Assembly: GCF_901542335.1 (NCBI RefSeq)
Contig: NZ_LR594036.1
Coordinates: 2,096,768-2,160,767 of the forward strand
Source: Streptococcus porcinus
GTDB taxonomy: Bacteria > Bacillota > Bacilli > Lactobacillales > Streptococcaceae
DNA: 64,000 nucleotides
Reading direction: 5' to 3'
The notes beneath the pieces were generated by a model. The model was given only the letters and a program-made list of their open reading frames with translations, ran no database searches and had not been told where the DNA came from. The position numbers and the translations under genes are program-made. Within the stretch, counting starts at the first letter, position 1; each line of letters begins with the position of its first letter. Shown piece by piece: positions 40,309 through 50,018 of this stretch.

Positions 40309-41181
40309 ATGTTTTATACAATCGAAGAACTTGTTAAACAAGCTAATGAAAAATTTGATGGCAACATTGCAGAATTGATGATTGCAACAGAAGTTGAAAT
40401 GACTGGTCGATCACGTGATGAGATTCGTTTAATTATGGGGCGTAATTTAGAAGTTATGAAAGAATCTGTTGTTAATGGATTAACCCCTAGTAAATCTATA
40501 AGTGGCTTAACTGGCGGAGATGCCTTAAAAATGGACAACTACATCAAATCTAGTAAAACGCTTGCTGATGTAACAGTACTTACTGCTGTCCGTAATGCCA
40601 TGGCAGTTAACGAACTAAATGCTAAAATGGGACTTGTCTGCGCAACCCCTACCGCTGGGTCTGCGGGCTGCTTACCTGCTGTTTTAGCAACTGCCATCGA
40701 TAAATTGGCATTAAATGAGGAAGAGCAGCTTGACTTTCTTTTTACAGCTGGTGCTTTCGGATTAGTTATTGGAAACAATGCCTCTATTTCGGGTGCAGAG
40801 GGAGGTTGTCAAGCAGAAGTCGGTTCTGCATCTGCAATGAGTGCCGCTGCAATGGTTAAAGCTGCAGGAGGTACTGCTTTCCAAGCCAGCCAAGCCATTG
40901 CTTTTGTCATTAAGAATATGCTAGGCTTAATTTGTGATCCAGTAGCTGGGCTTGTTGAGGTGCCTTGTGTTAAGAGAAACGCTCTAGGCGCAAGCTTTGC
41001 AATCATAGCAGCCGATATGGCATTAGCGGGGATAACATCACAAATTCCTGTTGATGAAGTCATTGATGCCATGTATCAGGTGGGCTCAGCTTTACCAACC
41101 GCTTTCAGAGAGACTGCTGAAGGAGGCCTTGCGGCAACTCCAACTGGACGTCATTACAGTAAAAAAATTTTCGGTGACTAA
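40309..41181 (+). CDS. sdaAA: L-serine dehydratase, alpha subunit
   Basis: A 290-residue catalytic subunit. Cysteines for the [4Fe-4S] cluster appear in GLVCATPTAGSAGCLPA (about 105-121) and in CDPVAGLVEVPCVKRN (about 208-223). The enzyme is oxygen sensitive and PLP-independent. It is the second gene of the sdaAB-sdaAA operon, and a HAD phosphatase follows 13 bases later. Confidence 0.95.
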   Translation: MFYTIEELVKQANEKFDGNIAELMIATEVEMTGRSRDEIRLIMGRNLEVMKESVVNGLTPSKSISGLTGGDALKMDNYIKSSKTLADVTVLTAVRNAMAVNELNAKMGLVCATPTAGSAGCLPAVLATAIDKLALNEEEQLDFLFTAGAFGLVIGNNASISGAEGGCQAEVGSASAMSAAAMVKAAGGTAFQASQAIAFVIKNMLGLICDPVAGLVEVPCVKRNALGASFAIIAADMALAGITSQIPVDEVIDAMYQVGSALPTAFRETAEGGLAATPTGRHYSKKIFGD

Positions 41182-41194
41182 CTAAGGTGATAAA

Positions 41195-41833
41195 GTGAAA
41201 AATATATTATTTGATTTAGATGGAACTCTAGTTGACTCCAGTAAAGGGATTATAAATGCCTTTACATATACCTTTACAAATATTAATTTGGAAGTCCCAG
41301 ATGTAAACCTATTGTCAACGTACATTGGGCCTCCGCTAGAAACAACATTTTCGAATTATTTTTCCAAACAAGAAGATATTGATCTTGCTATTAGACATTT
41401 CCGAAGATATTATCAAGACATTGGAGTTTATCAAGTTAAGATGTATGAAGGCATAGAAGAAATGTTAGCCCAGCTTAGCAATTCTGGTTATCATCTGTTT
41501 GTTACCACTAGCAAGCATGAACCTATGGCTTTACATATGCTTGAAGAACTTGGAATTCATAGCTACTTTTCTGGAATTTATGGTTCACTACCTGATAGGT
41601 TCATAAAAGCAGATATCATAGAAGCATGTTTGAAACAAGAAAATATTCTGGCAAGTGAGACTCTTATTATCGGAGATACACAATTTGATATTGTTGGCGG
41701 AAAATTTGCTGGTATTACAACCCTAGGAATAACATGGGGGTTTGGATCGGAAATTGATTTAGTAAAGGCTGGCGCTGACTATATCAATCATGACCCAAGT
41801 CCAATTACTCCAACTATAGAAAAAATGACTTAG
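41195..41833 (+). CDS. HAD-superfamily phosphatase (phosphoglycolate phosphatase-like)
   Basis: A 212-residue HAD hydrolase. Motif I is FDLDGTLVDSS (about 6-16), the cap domain lies between about 15 and 80, motif II is FVTTSKHEP near 105, and motif IV is IIGDTQFDIVGGKFAGI near 160. The family removes phosphate from small phosphorylated metabolites, with phosphoglycolate and pyrophosphate typical. Translation starts at GTG 41195 after AAGGTGAT. It closes the serine dehydratase operon. Confidence 0.85.
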   Translation: MKNILFDLDGTLVDSSKGIINAFTYTFTNINLEVPDVNLLSTYIGPPLETTFSNYFSKQEDIDLAIRHFRRYYQDIGVYQVKMYEGIEEMLAQLSNSGYHLFVTTSKHEPMALHMLEELGIHSYFSGIYGSLPDRFIKADIIEACLKQENILASETLIIGDTQFDIVGGKFAGITTLGITWGFGSEIDLVKAGADYINHDPSPITPTIEKMT

Positions 41834-41846
41834 CTTCCACCACATT

Positions 41847-41881
41847 AAAAAGCACGAGCTAAAATAACTCGTGCTTTTTTC
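41847..41881. terminator. Bidirectional terminator between the HAD and SLT genes
   Basis: AAAAAGCACGAG / CTCGTGCTTTTT stem with a 9-base loop and T run, lying between convergent genes. Confidence 0.85.
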
Positions 41882-41893
41882 AGTTCATTTACC

Positions 41894-42535
41894 CTAATAA
41901 CCCCAAGCAGATAAACCTTGAGCATGATAAGTCTTAGTAGCTGCATTAATTTGGTCTTGAACTGTTGCTGTTGAACCCCACCCCGGCATAGTCTGGAATA
42001 AACCTGAAGCTCCTGAAGGATTTGATGCATTTGGATTACCGTTTGACTCGCGAGCAATAATAGCTTCCCAAGTTGCTTGTGGAACACCTGTAGCTGCAGC
42101 CATTTGAGCAGCTGCTTGGCTACCAATCACGCCTGCAGTATTACCATTGGATTGATAAACATTAGTAGGTGAAGCATATTGCTGCACTGTGACTTGTTGC
42201 GTTTGAACTACTGGGTTAACCTCTTGCGCAGGAGTCTGAACTATCTCTGTCACTGGTTCAGTAGTTGAACCTTCCACAATTACCGTTTCTGATTGACTTG
42301 TTGAACTCGATTGACTTGACGATGATGAGTTACTTGTTTTTTCTTTTTTAACTTCTGTATTAGTTGAAGTTGATTTTGTTTCTTTTTTGATAACTTTAGT
42401 TTCTGGTTTTTTTGCAAAAGATTCAGTATCAACACTTCTACTTGAAAATGCAAAGACAAGGGCAACTAAAGAAATTGCGAATGCAAATACCCCAAAACTA
42501 ACGTATCGTTTTTTAAAATTCTCATTTTTAAACAT
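41894..42535 (-). CDS. Secreted lytic transglycosylase-like protein (SLT domain)
   Basis: A 213-residue protein with an N-terminal signal-anchor helix (about 11-31) and a Ser/Thr/Lys/Glu-rich linker (about 40-115). The C-terminal transglycosylase-like domain contains [20 protein letters not shown] (putative catalytic Glu in ARES) and [15 protein letters not shown]. It ends [10 protein letters not shown], as in IsaA/SceD/Apf-type wall proteins. It is expected to cut or remodel peptidoglycan at the surface. It is a single gene with a terminator. Confidence 0.82.
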   Translation of the reverse strand: MFKNENFKKRYVSFGVFAFAISLVALVFAFSSRSVDTESFAKKPETKVIKKETKSTSTNTEVKKEKTSNSSSSSQSSSTSQSETVIVEGSTTEPVTEIVQTPAQEVNPVVQTQQVTVQQYASPTNVYQSNGNTAGVIGSQAAAQMAAATGVPQATWEAIIARESNGNPNASNPSGASGLFQTMPGWGSTATVQDQINAATKTYHAQGLSAWGY

Positions 42536-42686
42536 TTAATACACCTCTTTTTTCTCCAAGTATCATACTAACCTAAGTTTGTTACTTATCTATAGAAGTT
42601 ATATTAAAAATATTACAATAGTATTGATTTTATAAGAAGTTCAGAACTTTTAGCAGACAAAAGAAGCTCAACTACTAGATATAGAG

Positions 42687-43487
42687 TTAAATAGGGCTTT
42701 TTAGATAATACAAGACTAAACCTAAGAATAGCATTCCAACTACTACACAAGTATCACCTAATTGCCATTTCAATAATCTAAACTTACTCCTATCGTTACC
42801 ACCTTTGTACCCTCTTGATTCCATGGCAATGGCTAGAGCGTCAGCACGTTTGAAACTTGAAGCAAAAAGGGGAATTAATATAGGAATTATTGATTTTACT
42901 TTTTGAACTAGAGTTCCTTCACCAAAATCGACGCCTCTTGCTTTCTGAGCATTCATAATTAACGTGGTATCATCCATTAAAGTTGGCACAAACCTTAAAC
43001 TTAAGGAGAGCATTAGTCCAATTTCATGTGCAGGAACTTTCAATAGTCTAAACGGCTTAAGTAAAGACTCTACTGCATCAGATAAACTTAATGGAGTGGT
43101 TGTTAATGTCAATAAAGTGGAAAAAAAGATAATTAATATAAATCTCATAAAGATTAACAAAGCTTGGCTTAAGCCGTGACTTGTTATTTTAATAATCCAA
43201 AAATCTACTAATACTTGACCACCTCTTGTAAAAAAAATTTGAAACATGGTCGTGAATAAAATTATACCAATCATGGGTTTTAACCCATTTAAAAAAAAGG
43301 AAATTTTTACTTGAGAGAGAATAACAACTAACATTGTCAGAGCAAACATGATTGCATTTGTTACTAAGTTATTAGCCCAAAAAATAATAACAACATAAAT
43401 CATCATTGCAATTAGTTTACTTCTTGGATCAAGACGATGTATCATAGAATTCCCTGGTATGTAACGCCCTAAAATAAGTTTATCCAT
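42687..43487 (-). CDS. ecfT: ECF transporter transmembrane subunit EcfT
   Basis: A 266-residue membrane protein with about five helices. Two cytoplasmic coupling motifs with Ala-Arg-Gly-type signatures are visible: [10 protein letters not shown] near 182-191 and [10 protein letters not shown] near 219-228. These bind the two ATPases. The energy-coupling module serves several vitamin or metal S components encoded elsewhere. It overlaps ecfA2 by 8 bases and is the last gene of the operon. Confidence 0.94.
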   Translation of the reverse strand: MDKLILGRYIPGNSMIHRLDPRSKLIAMMIYVVIIFWANNLVTNAIMFALTMLVVILSQVKISFFLNGLKPMIGIILFTTMFQIFFTRGGQVLVDFWIIKITSHGLSQALLIFMRFILIIFFSTLLTLTTTPLSLSDAVESLLKPFRLLKVPAHEIGLMLSLSLRFVPTLMDDTTLIMNAQKARGVDFGEGTLVQKVKSIIPILIPLFASSFKRADALAIAMESRGYKGGNDRSKFRLLKWQLGDTCVVVGMLFLGLVLYYLKSPI

Positions 43488-44322
43488 ATTTCAACATCTC
43501 CCTTAATTCTTCTAAAGTAACTGGTAATCTTGAAAATTGGAAACCTTTTTTTTCTAAATGATAAGCAAACCTAGTAATTTTGGGGACACCTAGTTGCTTT
43601 TCTTCTAATAATTCTACTCTTTGAAAAATTTCATTCGGTTTTCCAGATAAAATAATCTTACCTTTTTCAAGAACATATACCTTATCTGCATAATTGGCCA
43701 CATCATCCATCAAATGAGTCACCAACACAATTGTCATTCCGGACTTATGTAATTTTTTAAATAGGGTCATCAATTCTCTACGACCTTTAGGATCAAGTCC
43801 TGCTGTTGGTTCATCTAAAACTAAGATTCTTGGATCCATTGCTAGAATTCCTGCAATAGCTACGCGACGCATTTGTCCCCCAGAGAGCTCAAAAGGATTC
43901 TTTTCAAAAAGAGTCTCTGAAATACCTACTAAAGCTAATTTTTCACGTGCTAATTTTTCAGCATCTTCCTTTGAAACACCAAAATTTTGAGGCCCGAAAG
44001 CAACATCTTTTAAGACAGTTTCTTCAAAAAGTTGACTTTCAGGAAACTGGAAAACAAGTCCAACTTCTTTACGAATAGATTTAATATCCTTATTTTTCGA
44101 TTGACTGGTAATTGTTTTTCCCCCGACACTCACAATTCCAGAAGTAGGCGTTAATAGACCATTTAATAATTGCATTATAGTCGATTTTCCAGAACCCGTG
44201 TGCCCAATAAAAGCAGTGTAAGAAGAATCCTCAATTTCAAGATTAATGTCAAAAAGGGCACGCCCTTCAAAGGGTGTCCCTGCCTGATAAGTAAAACTCA
44301 CATTTTGGAAATTAATTGCCAT
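43480..44322 (-). CDS. ecfA2: ECF transporter ATPase EcfA2
   Basis: A 280-residue ABC ATPase with Walker [10 protein letters not shown] near 39-47, Q-loop [14 protein letters not shown], signature [13 protein letters not shown] near 145, and Walker [13 protein letters not shown]. The 'FEETV' after the Q-loop and the C-terminal extension are typical of ECF ATPases. It pairs with EcfA1. Its start overlaps the end of ecfA1 by 25 bases. Confidence 0.95.
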   Translation of the reverse strand: MAINFQNVSFTYQAGTPFEGRALFDINLEIEDSSYTAFIGHTGSGKSTIMQLLNGLLTPTSGIVSVGGKTITSQSKNKDIKSIRKEVGLVFQFPESQLFEETVLKDVAFGPQNFGVSKEDAEKLAREKLALVGISETLFEKNPFELSGGQMRRVAIAGILAMDPRILVLDEPTAGLDPKGRRELMTLFKKLHKSGMTIVLVTHLMDDVANYADKVYVLEKGKIILSGKPNEIFQRVELLEEKQLGVPKITRFAYHLEKKGFQFSRLPVTLEELREMLKYG

Positions 44323-45137
44323 AGCTGATTTTCTAATTCCTTCTCTGTTAGATAAGCTTTGTCTAAATCATACCCATCCTCTATTAAACCCTTTGTTACT
44401 GTACTTGTAAAAGGGACATCTAGACCTAAACCTAATAATTCTTCCCCTCTAGAAAAGAGTTCTTTTGGAGTTGAACTAGACTCGACTTGTCCATTTTTCA
44501 TTACTAATACACGATCACTTAGCTCAACTTCATCCAAATCATGAGTAATCGAAATAACTGTCAATTGATAATCTTTTCTGATTGATTGTATAGTCTTAAT
44601 CAACTCTATCCGTCCTTTGGGATCTAGCATACTAGTAGATTCATCCAAAATAATAATCATAGGTCTCATTGCAATTGCACCAGCAATGGCAACTCTTTGT
44701 TTTTGACCTCCAGATAGTCGAGCAGGCTCTCGTGTCTTAAACTCTGCCATTCCCACAAGTTTTAATGCTTGATCAACTCGTTCAACCATTTCTTCATGCG
44801 GGACACCTTTATTTTCTAGCCCAAAGGCAACATCATCTTCTACAGTAGCTCCAACGAATTGGTTATCTGGATTTTGAAAAACCATACCTATTTTTTCTCT
44901 GATTTCCCAAACATTAGCTTCTGTCAAATAGTCACCATCTACTTGAATAGAGCCTGACTCAGCTACAAGTAGACCGTTTAACAACCTAACGGATGTAGAT
45001 TTTCCAGAACCGTTATGCCCAATAATTGATAACCATTCTCCCCGTTTCACGTGAAACGATACATCATTTAAAGTGTAATTTTCTTGGCTTTCTTGGTATT
45101 TAAATTTGATATTTTTAACTTCAATTATATTCGACAT
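44298..45137 (-). CDS. ecfA1: ECF transporter ATPase EcfA1
   Basis: A 279-residue ABC ATPase with Walker [10 protein letters not shown] near 40-48, Q-loop [20 protein letters not shown], signature [13 protein letters not shown] near 142, and Walker [16 protein letters not shown] hydrolysis by the EcfA1-EcfA2 pair drives substrate release from S components. It is 2 bases after pgsA. A perfect-core parS-like site (45043-45058) is embedded near the start of the coding sequence, at residues about 27-32. Confidence 0.95.
   Translation of the reverse strand: MSNIIEVKNIKFKYQESQENYTLNDVSFHVKRGEWLSIIGHNGSGKSTSVRLLNGLLVAESGSIQVDGDYLTEANVWEIREKIGMVFQNPDNQFVGATVEDDVAFGLENKGVPHEEMVERVDQALKLVGMAEFKTREPARLSGGQKQRVAIAGAIAMRPMIIILDESTSMLDPKGRIELIKTIQSIRKDYQLTVISITHDLDEVELSDRVLVMKNGQVESSSTPKELFSRGEELLGLGLDVPFTSTVTKGLIEDGYDLDKAYLTEKELENQLWQLISKM
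45043..45058. other. parS-like ParB-binding site (in ecfA1)
   Basis: CGTTTCACGTGAAACG, a perfect 16-base palindrome with the full parS core TTTCACGTGAAA. Confidence 0.87.
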
Positions 45138-45139
45138 CG

Positions 45140-45682
45140 TTACTTAATGGTATCTTTAAAAAGAAAACCCGCTCCCTTGAAGTAATCATAACCTGAATAA
45201 ATTGTAAAGAATAAAGCAATATACAATAGGACTGTTCCCACAACTGACAGGTGGCAAAATAAGAAAATAATTGAAAGCATTTGTGAAACAGTTTTGATTT
45301 TTCCAGGCATCGCTGCAGCTAAAACTTCACCACCTGATTCAACTAATAGGAGGCGTAGGCCTGTTACAGCCAATTCTCGACAAATTATAATAGCCGAAAT
45401 CCAAGCTGGTGCTAGGCCCGCACCAACTAACATAATGAAGGCACTCATGACAAGCATTTTATCAGCAAGGGGATCAGCAAATTTACCAAAATTCGTCACG
45501 ACATGCCATTTCCTTGCAAGATAGCCATCAAGGTAATCAGTAAAACTAGCAACTGCAAAAATAATAGCTGCCACAATATGCCAAGTAAGGGATTGTGAAA
45601 GGGTTGTGACAATTAAGAAAATGGGAATCATCACAATTCTAATTGCAGTTAGTAAATTAGGAATATTTTCTTTTTTTAACAT
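45140..45682 (-). CDS. pgsA: CDP-diacylglycerol-glycerol-3-phosphate 3-phosphatidyltransferase
   Basis: A 180-residue membrane enzyme that makes phosphatidylglycerol phosphate. The CDP-alcohol transferase motif DG-x2-AR-x8-G-x3-D-x3-D is seen from DGYLARKWHVVTNFGKFADP onward (about 48-71). About five to six helices are present. Its place between rodZ and the ECF genes is conserved in streptococci. Confidence 0.95.
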   Translation of the reverse strand: MLKKENIPNLLTAIRIVMIPIFLIVTTLSQSLTWHIVAAIIFAVASFTDYLDGYLARKWHVVTNFGKFADPLADKMLVMSAFIMLVGAGLAPAWISAIIICRELAVTGLRLLLVESGGEVLAAAMPGKIKTVSQMLSIIFLFCHLSVVGTVLLYIALFFTIYSGYDYFKGAGFLFKDTIK

Positions 45683-45697
45683 TATTTTTCCTTAAAA

Positions 45698-46747
45698 TTA
45701 TTGAATTTTTAGCGTGATATAACTAATATCATTACTTGTCATAGGCGTTAAGTCTAACTTCTGCCCATCAACAGTGACTGAGACCCCTTCTCTAACACCG
45801 AGCATTAAGAGTGACTCTTTAGTATCAGCAGGTAAGGTGGTTGTGTAAGTAGGTGTTTCTTGAGTAAGAGTTGTTCCGGCTTCACCAATATCTGAATTTG
45901 ATAATGAAATCCAAGCACTCTCAGCACCAGCTAACGAAACCGAAACTTCGACAGTATCCTTTGCTTTCTGAATATCAGCTACTAGATAATTGTCTTGCCC
46001 TTCTGTCTTAATAACAGTTTTCTTTTCACTACTACTTGATTGACTTGACACCTCAGGAGTTTTAGAACTTGAAGCCTTGTTTTCATCTTTTTTCATTAAG
46101 ACACTCTTTACCTTATCAAGAGTAAGATTGTTTTCTTTTGAAAATTGCTGCCAAACAGCAAAGAAAACAAAAGCAAACACAGCTAAGGCGATAACAGCTA
46201 ACAAGATTACTGAAAAAATAGATTTTGATTTCTTATGATCCTCTTGATAGCGACTTAAACGCGAAACCTCTCTATCTCTGTGATTATCTGCCAATAAACT
46301 ATCACGTTTTTTTTCTTCCTGATTATCATCAGCTAAAGCACTCGCCTCAACATCTGTTTCCTTTTTCTTAAAATTATTTTCTTTATTAGCCGAAACACTT
46401 GGCTCAGAGACTCTCAGTTCAGATTTTAGAGGAAAAACAAACGGTTCTCGTCTTTGACTTAATTTTTCTTCAACCTGCTGAGTAATACTAGGTTTTTCAT
46501 GATACTGAGTATTTGATATTTGTTCCAAATACATTTTCTTTATCATTTCAAAGTCTAACGACACCATACTCGCATATTGACTTAAAAAAGAATCTATTTT
46601 ATCTTCTGGAATAATTTTAAATTGATCTAATTCCATAGCCAATAAGTAATGAGAAGATATCCCAGTTTTATCTTCAATCTCATCCAAAGTAACTTTTCTG
46701 TTAACTCGCGATTCTCTCAGAAACTCGCCCAAAGTTTGATTTCTCAT
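45698..46747 (-). CDS. rodZ: RodZ-like helix-turn-helix membrane protein
   Basis: A 349-residue protein: an N-terminal HTH_25 domain (about 5-80, LGEFLRESRVNRKVTLDEIE), a charged linker, one membrane helix (about 178-202, SIFSVILLAVIALAVFAFVF) and an extracellular DUF4115-like domain (about 255-349). RodZ proteins link MreB or the division machinery to wall growth and shape; in streptococci without MreB the partner is uncertain. It lies between M16 peptidases and pgsA, as in Bacillus ymfM-pgsA. Confidence 0.85.
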   Translation of the reverse strand: MRNQTLGEFLRESRVNRKVTLDEIEDKTGISSHYLLAMELDQFKIIPEDKIDSFLSQYASMVSLDFEMIKKMYLEQISNTQYHEKPSITQQVEEKLSQRREPFVFPLKSELRVSEPSVSANKENNFKKKETDVEASALADDNQEEKKRDSLLADNHRDREVSRLSRYQEDHKKSKSIFSVILLAVIALAVFAFVFFAVWQQFSKENNLTLDKVKSVLMKKDENKASSSKTPEVSSQSSSSEKKTVIKTEGQDNYLVADIQKAKDTVEVSVSLAGAESAWISLSNSDIGEAGTTLTQETPTYTTTLPADTKESLLMLGVREGVSVTVDGQKLDLTPMTSNDISYITLKIQ

Positions 46748-46796
46748 ACAGGTACCTCAACACTAAAATATTATTTCTATTATATCAAAATATATG

Positions 46797-48080
46797 CTAA
46801 TTAGGAAAGACAGTAAAATCAGAGGTTTCCGCAGACTCAAAAAAATCGTGACCTATAAGTAATATCTCTTCAAGACTAATTTTTTCGATGACTTGCGGAA
46901 TATCCATATAGGAATTCTGAGGAGATAAATAAATGTTAAACTGATTTACAAATTGATCCATAAAATCTAAACTTTGCATAAAATCACCAAACATTTCTTT
47001 CTTTAAAAGGGTTAGATGATTTTGATTAATGTCCTTTGATTTCATAAAATCTTTGATTTTTTTTCTGATATTACTAGACATCGCAATAGGCTCACTGGTA
47101 TCCATGCTTATCAAAATAAAGGAGAAATCTGCCTGTATTTCAATTTCAATATCAAACGAATCATCTATTTTTCCATCATCATACCAAGTCTGATAAGTTT
47201 TTGATGTCCATCCAAACAGCATAGATAAAAGTAAACGCAGGCCAATTTTATATTCTAATAATGAAATATCTTTAGGAAGTTTTTTTCCTCTAAAGCCAAC
47301 TGCTAATTTAGGTGTAGAAACATCCATACTGATAGAACTGGTTTTTACTATTGGATGATAGGGTAAAGGAGAAATGGTCGGCTTAGCAGGTTTTCGTCTT
47401 TTTAAACGATTTTGACATTCTTCAATTGACTTAAAGGTTTCTTCGACATTAATGTCTCCCACCACGATAAGAGTCATATTTGATGGATGATAAAATTGTT
47501 TGTAATTTTTTTCTAAATCAGCGACCCTGATAGCTTCAATTGATTGTCGGCTTCCAGCAATATCTCTTGACAGATAAGAATCAGGGAATAGATTCTGTAG
47601 GATACCAATATAAGACTGATAATCAGGATCATCCATATACATATCAATCTCTTGAGCGATAATTTTTTTCTCTTTTTCAACAGATGCTTCTGTAAAGTAT
47701 GCAGACATTACAAATTCTTGAAGCAAAGTTAACGACTCTGTAAAGTGATTACTAGCAGAAATGAAGTAAGAAGTTTTATCAAAGGTTGTAAAAGCATTTA
47801 CTTCTGTCCCAAACTGTGTAAAGCGATGTGAAACATCTTGTCCTTTTTCATCCTCAAAAACCTTATGTTCTAAAAAATGGGCAATTCCTTCAGGGTAGGA
47901 ATATTTTCTATTTCTAACTGTAAAGGAGTTGTCAAGTGATCCGTAATGAACTGTCAACAACGCAGTTTTTTCTGTAAACATTGGTTTTTGAATAAAAAAA
48001 ACTTGAAACCCACTTTTGAATTCTACTTGATAGATACTCTCATCTACTCTGGGATAGGTTATTTTTTTTAACTGTGTCAC
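46797..48080 (-). CDS. M16-family metallopeptidase (active-site-bearing partner)
   Basis: A 427-residue insulinase-type peptidase. The inverted zinc motif HxxEH is seen as AHFLEHKVFED near residue 69, with downstream EKKIIAQEIDMY supplying the third Glu. It is the YmfH type. It overlaps the neighbouring M16 gene by 4 bases. The two form an active/inactive pair, as in Bacillus AlbE/AlbF-like and YmfF/YmfH pairs. A peptide substrate is unknown; cleavage of a signal or leader peptide is inference. Confidence 0.87.
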   Translation of the reverse strand: MTQLKKITYPRVDESIYQVEFKSGFQVFFIQKPMFTEKTALLTVHYGSLDNSFTVRNRKYSYPEGIAHFLEHKVFEDEKGQDVSHRFTQFGTEVNAFTTFDKTSYFISASNHFTESLTLLQEFVMSAYFTEASVEKEKKIIAQEIDMYMDDPDYQSYIGILQNLFPDSYLSRDIAGSRQSIEAIRVADLEKNYKQFYHPSNMTLIVVGDINVEETFKSIEECQNRLKRRKPAKPTISPLPYHPIVKTSSISMDVSTPKLAVGFRGKKLPKDISLLEYKIGLRLLLSMLFGWTSKTYQTWYDDGKIDDSFDIEIEIQADFSFILISMDTSEPIAMSSNIRKKIKDFMKSKDINQNHLTLLKKEMFGDFMQSLDFMDQFVNQFNIYLSPQNSYMDIPQVIEKISLEEILLIGHDFFESAETSDFTVFPN

Positions 48081-49324
48081 TTATTCCCCTCCAAAAAGTA
48101 TACTGCTTGTAATTTCAATTTATTAGCTGCTTTTATAATATCCATTTTCTTTACAGCTCTTATTCCAGTCAACCATTTTTCTAGGCTAAAGTCAGGATTC
48201 ACATAGGATTTTATATATGAACTATCAATTAAAGCTTTACAGTAATCTTCTGACTGCTTCCCATTTGTCTGTAGCATAACCTTAGTTTTTTCAACTAAAT
48301 GACTAGAAAATCTTCCCATTTTGATATCATTCATTTCTTTAACAATTAGTTGTAAAGCTCGCGCTTTATCCCCTTTGTTAATACCTGCAAAAATTTCTAA
48401 TAACCCAGTATGCCTATCTAAACTACTGCCAATGCTATAAGCAATACCTTCTTTTTCTCTTACTTTGGTAAATAATAAAGAATGGGTATAAGATCCTAGT
48501 AAACCATTTAAAACTAATAAAGCATAATAATCTTCTTTAAATACATCAACTGGGAAATAATAAGCTAAATCTAAAATGGATTGGTTTAAGGATTTATTTT
48601 CAATTTTTTCCGAAACAACATTGGCATATTCCTGATGATAATAATAAAAAAGTTCCTTTTGACGCCCTTCAAATGGAAATTGATGGAAAAGTTGAACAAC
48701 TTTATAATCATCAAATTCCCCTAAAATATAGATATCAATTTGGTCTTCTAATAACATCTTGTGAAATTCTTGATAACTAGTATATGCTGTTTCTCTATCG
48801 ACCAGTTCCACAGATCCATACTTTGATATTTGTAAATCTTGATTATGATAAAAGAGTTTTTTGAGTTGTAACGAGCTATAGTAAAAAGAATCTTCTTTAT
48901 CAGACTCAATATAATTCATTAAGTTAGTCTTTTCAACTTCAAAAACTTTTGGTTGGTATTGAGCAACCGAAAGTAAAGGTGAAAAAAGAATTCCTTTGAG
49001 TAAAAGGATAATTTCTTCTAATAGTTTTTCACCTTGAAAACTGTATTTATCCTGAATAAATGTAATGTCAATATCAACAATGTGCACTTTACCTTTAACA
49101 GACACCTCTGTTGATAAACTTGCACCATACAACTCAGCTAATCTTTCTCTAAAAAGCTTAGCAGTAGGATAATCATCATTAGCTGTCGCCAACATTTGGG
49201 CAACTAGGACTCTCTTTGCGACTAATTTCTGATTAAAGTCACCAGAAAATCTTAAAGTTATATGATTGGTTTTAAATTTCTCTGTTTTTATAAGATGTAA
49301 TTGGACACCTTCAACGATTTTCAT
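48077..49324 (-). CDS. M16-family peptidase-like protein lacking the zinc motif
   Basis: A 415-residue relative of M16 peptidases. No HxxEH motif is found in the N-terminal half, where the aligned part reads LAELYGASLSTEVS, so it is probably the non-catalytic, substrate-binding half of a heterodimer with the downstream enzyme. The R/Y pair region (RTREKEG-like: KVREKEGIAYSIGSSLD near residue 285) is kept. It is the first gene of the M16-M16-rodZ-pgsA-ecf operon, with an extended -10 promoter at 49363-49358. Confidence 0.83.
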   Translation of the reverse strand: MKIVEGVQLHLIKTEKFKTNHITLRFSGDFNQKLVAKRVLVAQMLATANDDYPTAKLFRERLAELYGASLSTEVSVKGKVHIVDIDITFIQDKYSFQGEKLLEEIILLLKGILFSPLLSVAQYQPKVFEVEKTNLMNYIESDKEDSFYYSSLQLKKLFYHNQDLQISKYGSVELVDRETAYTSYQEFHKMLLEDQIDIYILGEFDDYKVVQLFHQFPFEGRQKELFYYYHQEYANVVSEKIENKSLNQSILDLAYYFPVDVFKEDYYALLVLNGLLGSYTHSLLFTKVREKEGIAYSIGSSLDRHTGLLEIFAGINKGDKARALQLIVKEMNDIKMGRFSSHLVEKTKVMLQTNGKQSEDYCKALIDSSYIKSYVNPDFSLEKWLTGIRAVKKMDIIKAANKLKLQAVYFLEGNK

Positions 49325-49355
49325 AGTTTTTCCTTACTCATTTGACTAGTTCCTT

Positions 49356-49366
49356 AAATTATACCA
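49356..49366 (-). promoter_or_regulatory. Extended -10 promoter of the M16-rodZ-pgsA-ecf operon
   Basis: Minus-strand TGGTATAAT, with TATAAT at 49363-49358, about 35 bases before the start codon. The RBS is AAGGAAAA. Confidence 0.6.
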
Positions 49367-49449
49367 TTTTTAGACCAATTGATTTAAGTAAAACTTATTT
49401 TTTCTCATCTTGTGGCAAGAGAACATGATGTCATTATAGATTCATCATA

Positions 49450-49522
49450 AAAGCCCTAAGAAATAAAATTGTATTACGTTATTTCTTAGGGCTTTATTCT
49501 TAAAAATACTGAAAATATTATA
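49450..49522 (-). ncRNA. Possible short RNA ending in a 17-bp hairpin
   Basis: A perfect stem AAAGCCCTAAGAAATAA / TTATTTCTTAGGGCTTT (49450-49466 with 49479-49495) lies between divergent genes, so it cannot be an end-of-gene terminator for either of them. Just upstream on the minus strand TTACAT-18-TATAAT (TATAAT at 49522-49517) forms a promoter with start near 49510. A transcript of about 60 nt or an attenuator is suggested. Confidence 0.4.
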
Positions 49523-49605
49523 ACATATAATCGCTCTTTTATGTAATAATATTAACCAAAATATTTCTACTAATTTGAATAATATTAATTACCACTAATT
49601 TATGC

Positions 49606-49611
49606 TATAAT
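49606..49611 (+). promoter_or_regulatory. Extended -10 promoter of yaaA-recF
   Basis: TGCTATAAT, TATAAT 49606-49611, about 28 bases before the yaaA ATG. RBS TTGGAG. Confidence 0.55.
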
Positions 49612-49639
49612 GACTTGAATTAGCAATTGGAGAATAATA

Positions 49640-50017
49640 ATGGACTATAAACTTTTTACAGAATTTATTACTTTACAAGCCCTATTAAAAGAAGTAGGCA
49701 TAATACAAAGTGGAGGAGCTATCAAAGCTTTTCTCTCTGAAACTACTGTTTTATTTAATGGTCAAGATGAAAAGCGGCGTGGAAAAAAACTTCGAGTTGG
49801 CGATAGTATCGAAATTCCAAGCCATCAAACCATTATTCATTTAATTGAACCAACATCCCTTGAAAAAGAAACCTTCAAGGCAGAAGTTTTTGAAAAAGAA
49901 CGACTCGCAAAACGAGTTAAAGAAATAAATAAAGCCAACAAAAAACAACTTACTTCATCAAAACAGAAAAAGCCTCTAAAAGCCAAGCAAAAACCTATTC
50001 GATTCCCTGGTATGTAA
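49640..50017 (+). CDS. yaaA: S4-domain protein YaaA
   Basis: A 125-residue protein with an S4 RNA-binding fold (about 10-62, [20 protein letters not shown] and [12 protein letters not shown]). A long basic C-terminal tail rich in Lys ([18 protein letters not shown]) is present. It is the conserved neighbour of recF in Firmicutes (dnaA-dnaN-yaaA-recF in Bacillus). It may bind RNA or ribosomes; its function is unknown. recF begins 1 base after its stop. Confidence 0.85.
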   Translation: MDYKLFTEFITLQALLKEVGIIQSGGAIKAFLSETTVLFNGQDEKRRGKKLRVGDSIEIPSHQTIIHLIEPTSLEKETFKAEVFEKERLAKRVKEINKANKKQLTSSKQKKPLKAKQKPIRFPGM

Positions 50018-50018
50018 T

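Noticed and set aside
40409..40422. GATCACGTGATG palindrome in sdaAA
   Set aside because: Shares only the central CACGTG with parS; flanks differ.
41845..42126. 93-codon minus-strand open frame over the SLT gene
   Set aside because: It reads the SLT gene in another frame and across the terminator.
42536..42686. WalR/VicR box upstream of the SLT gene
   Set aside because: TGTAAT is present once (TTGTAATATTTTTAATAT on the minus strand) but the second half-site with 5-base spacing is absent.
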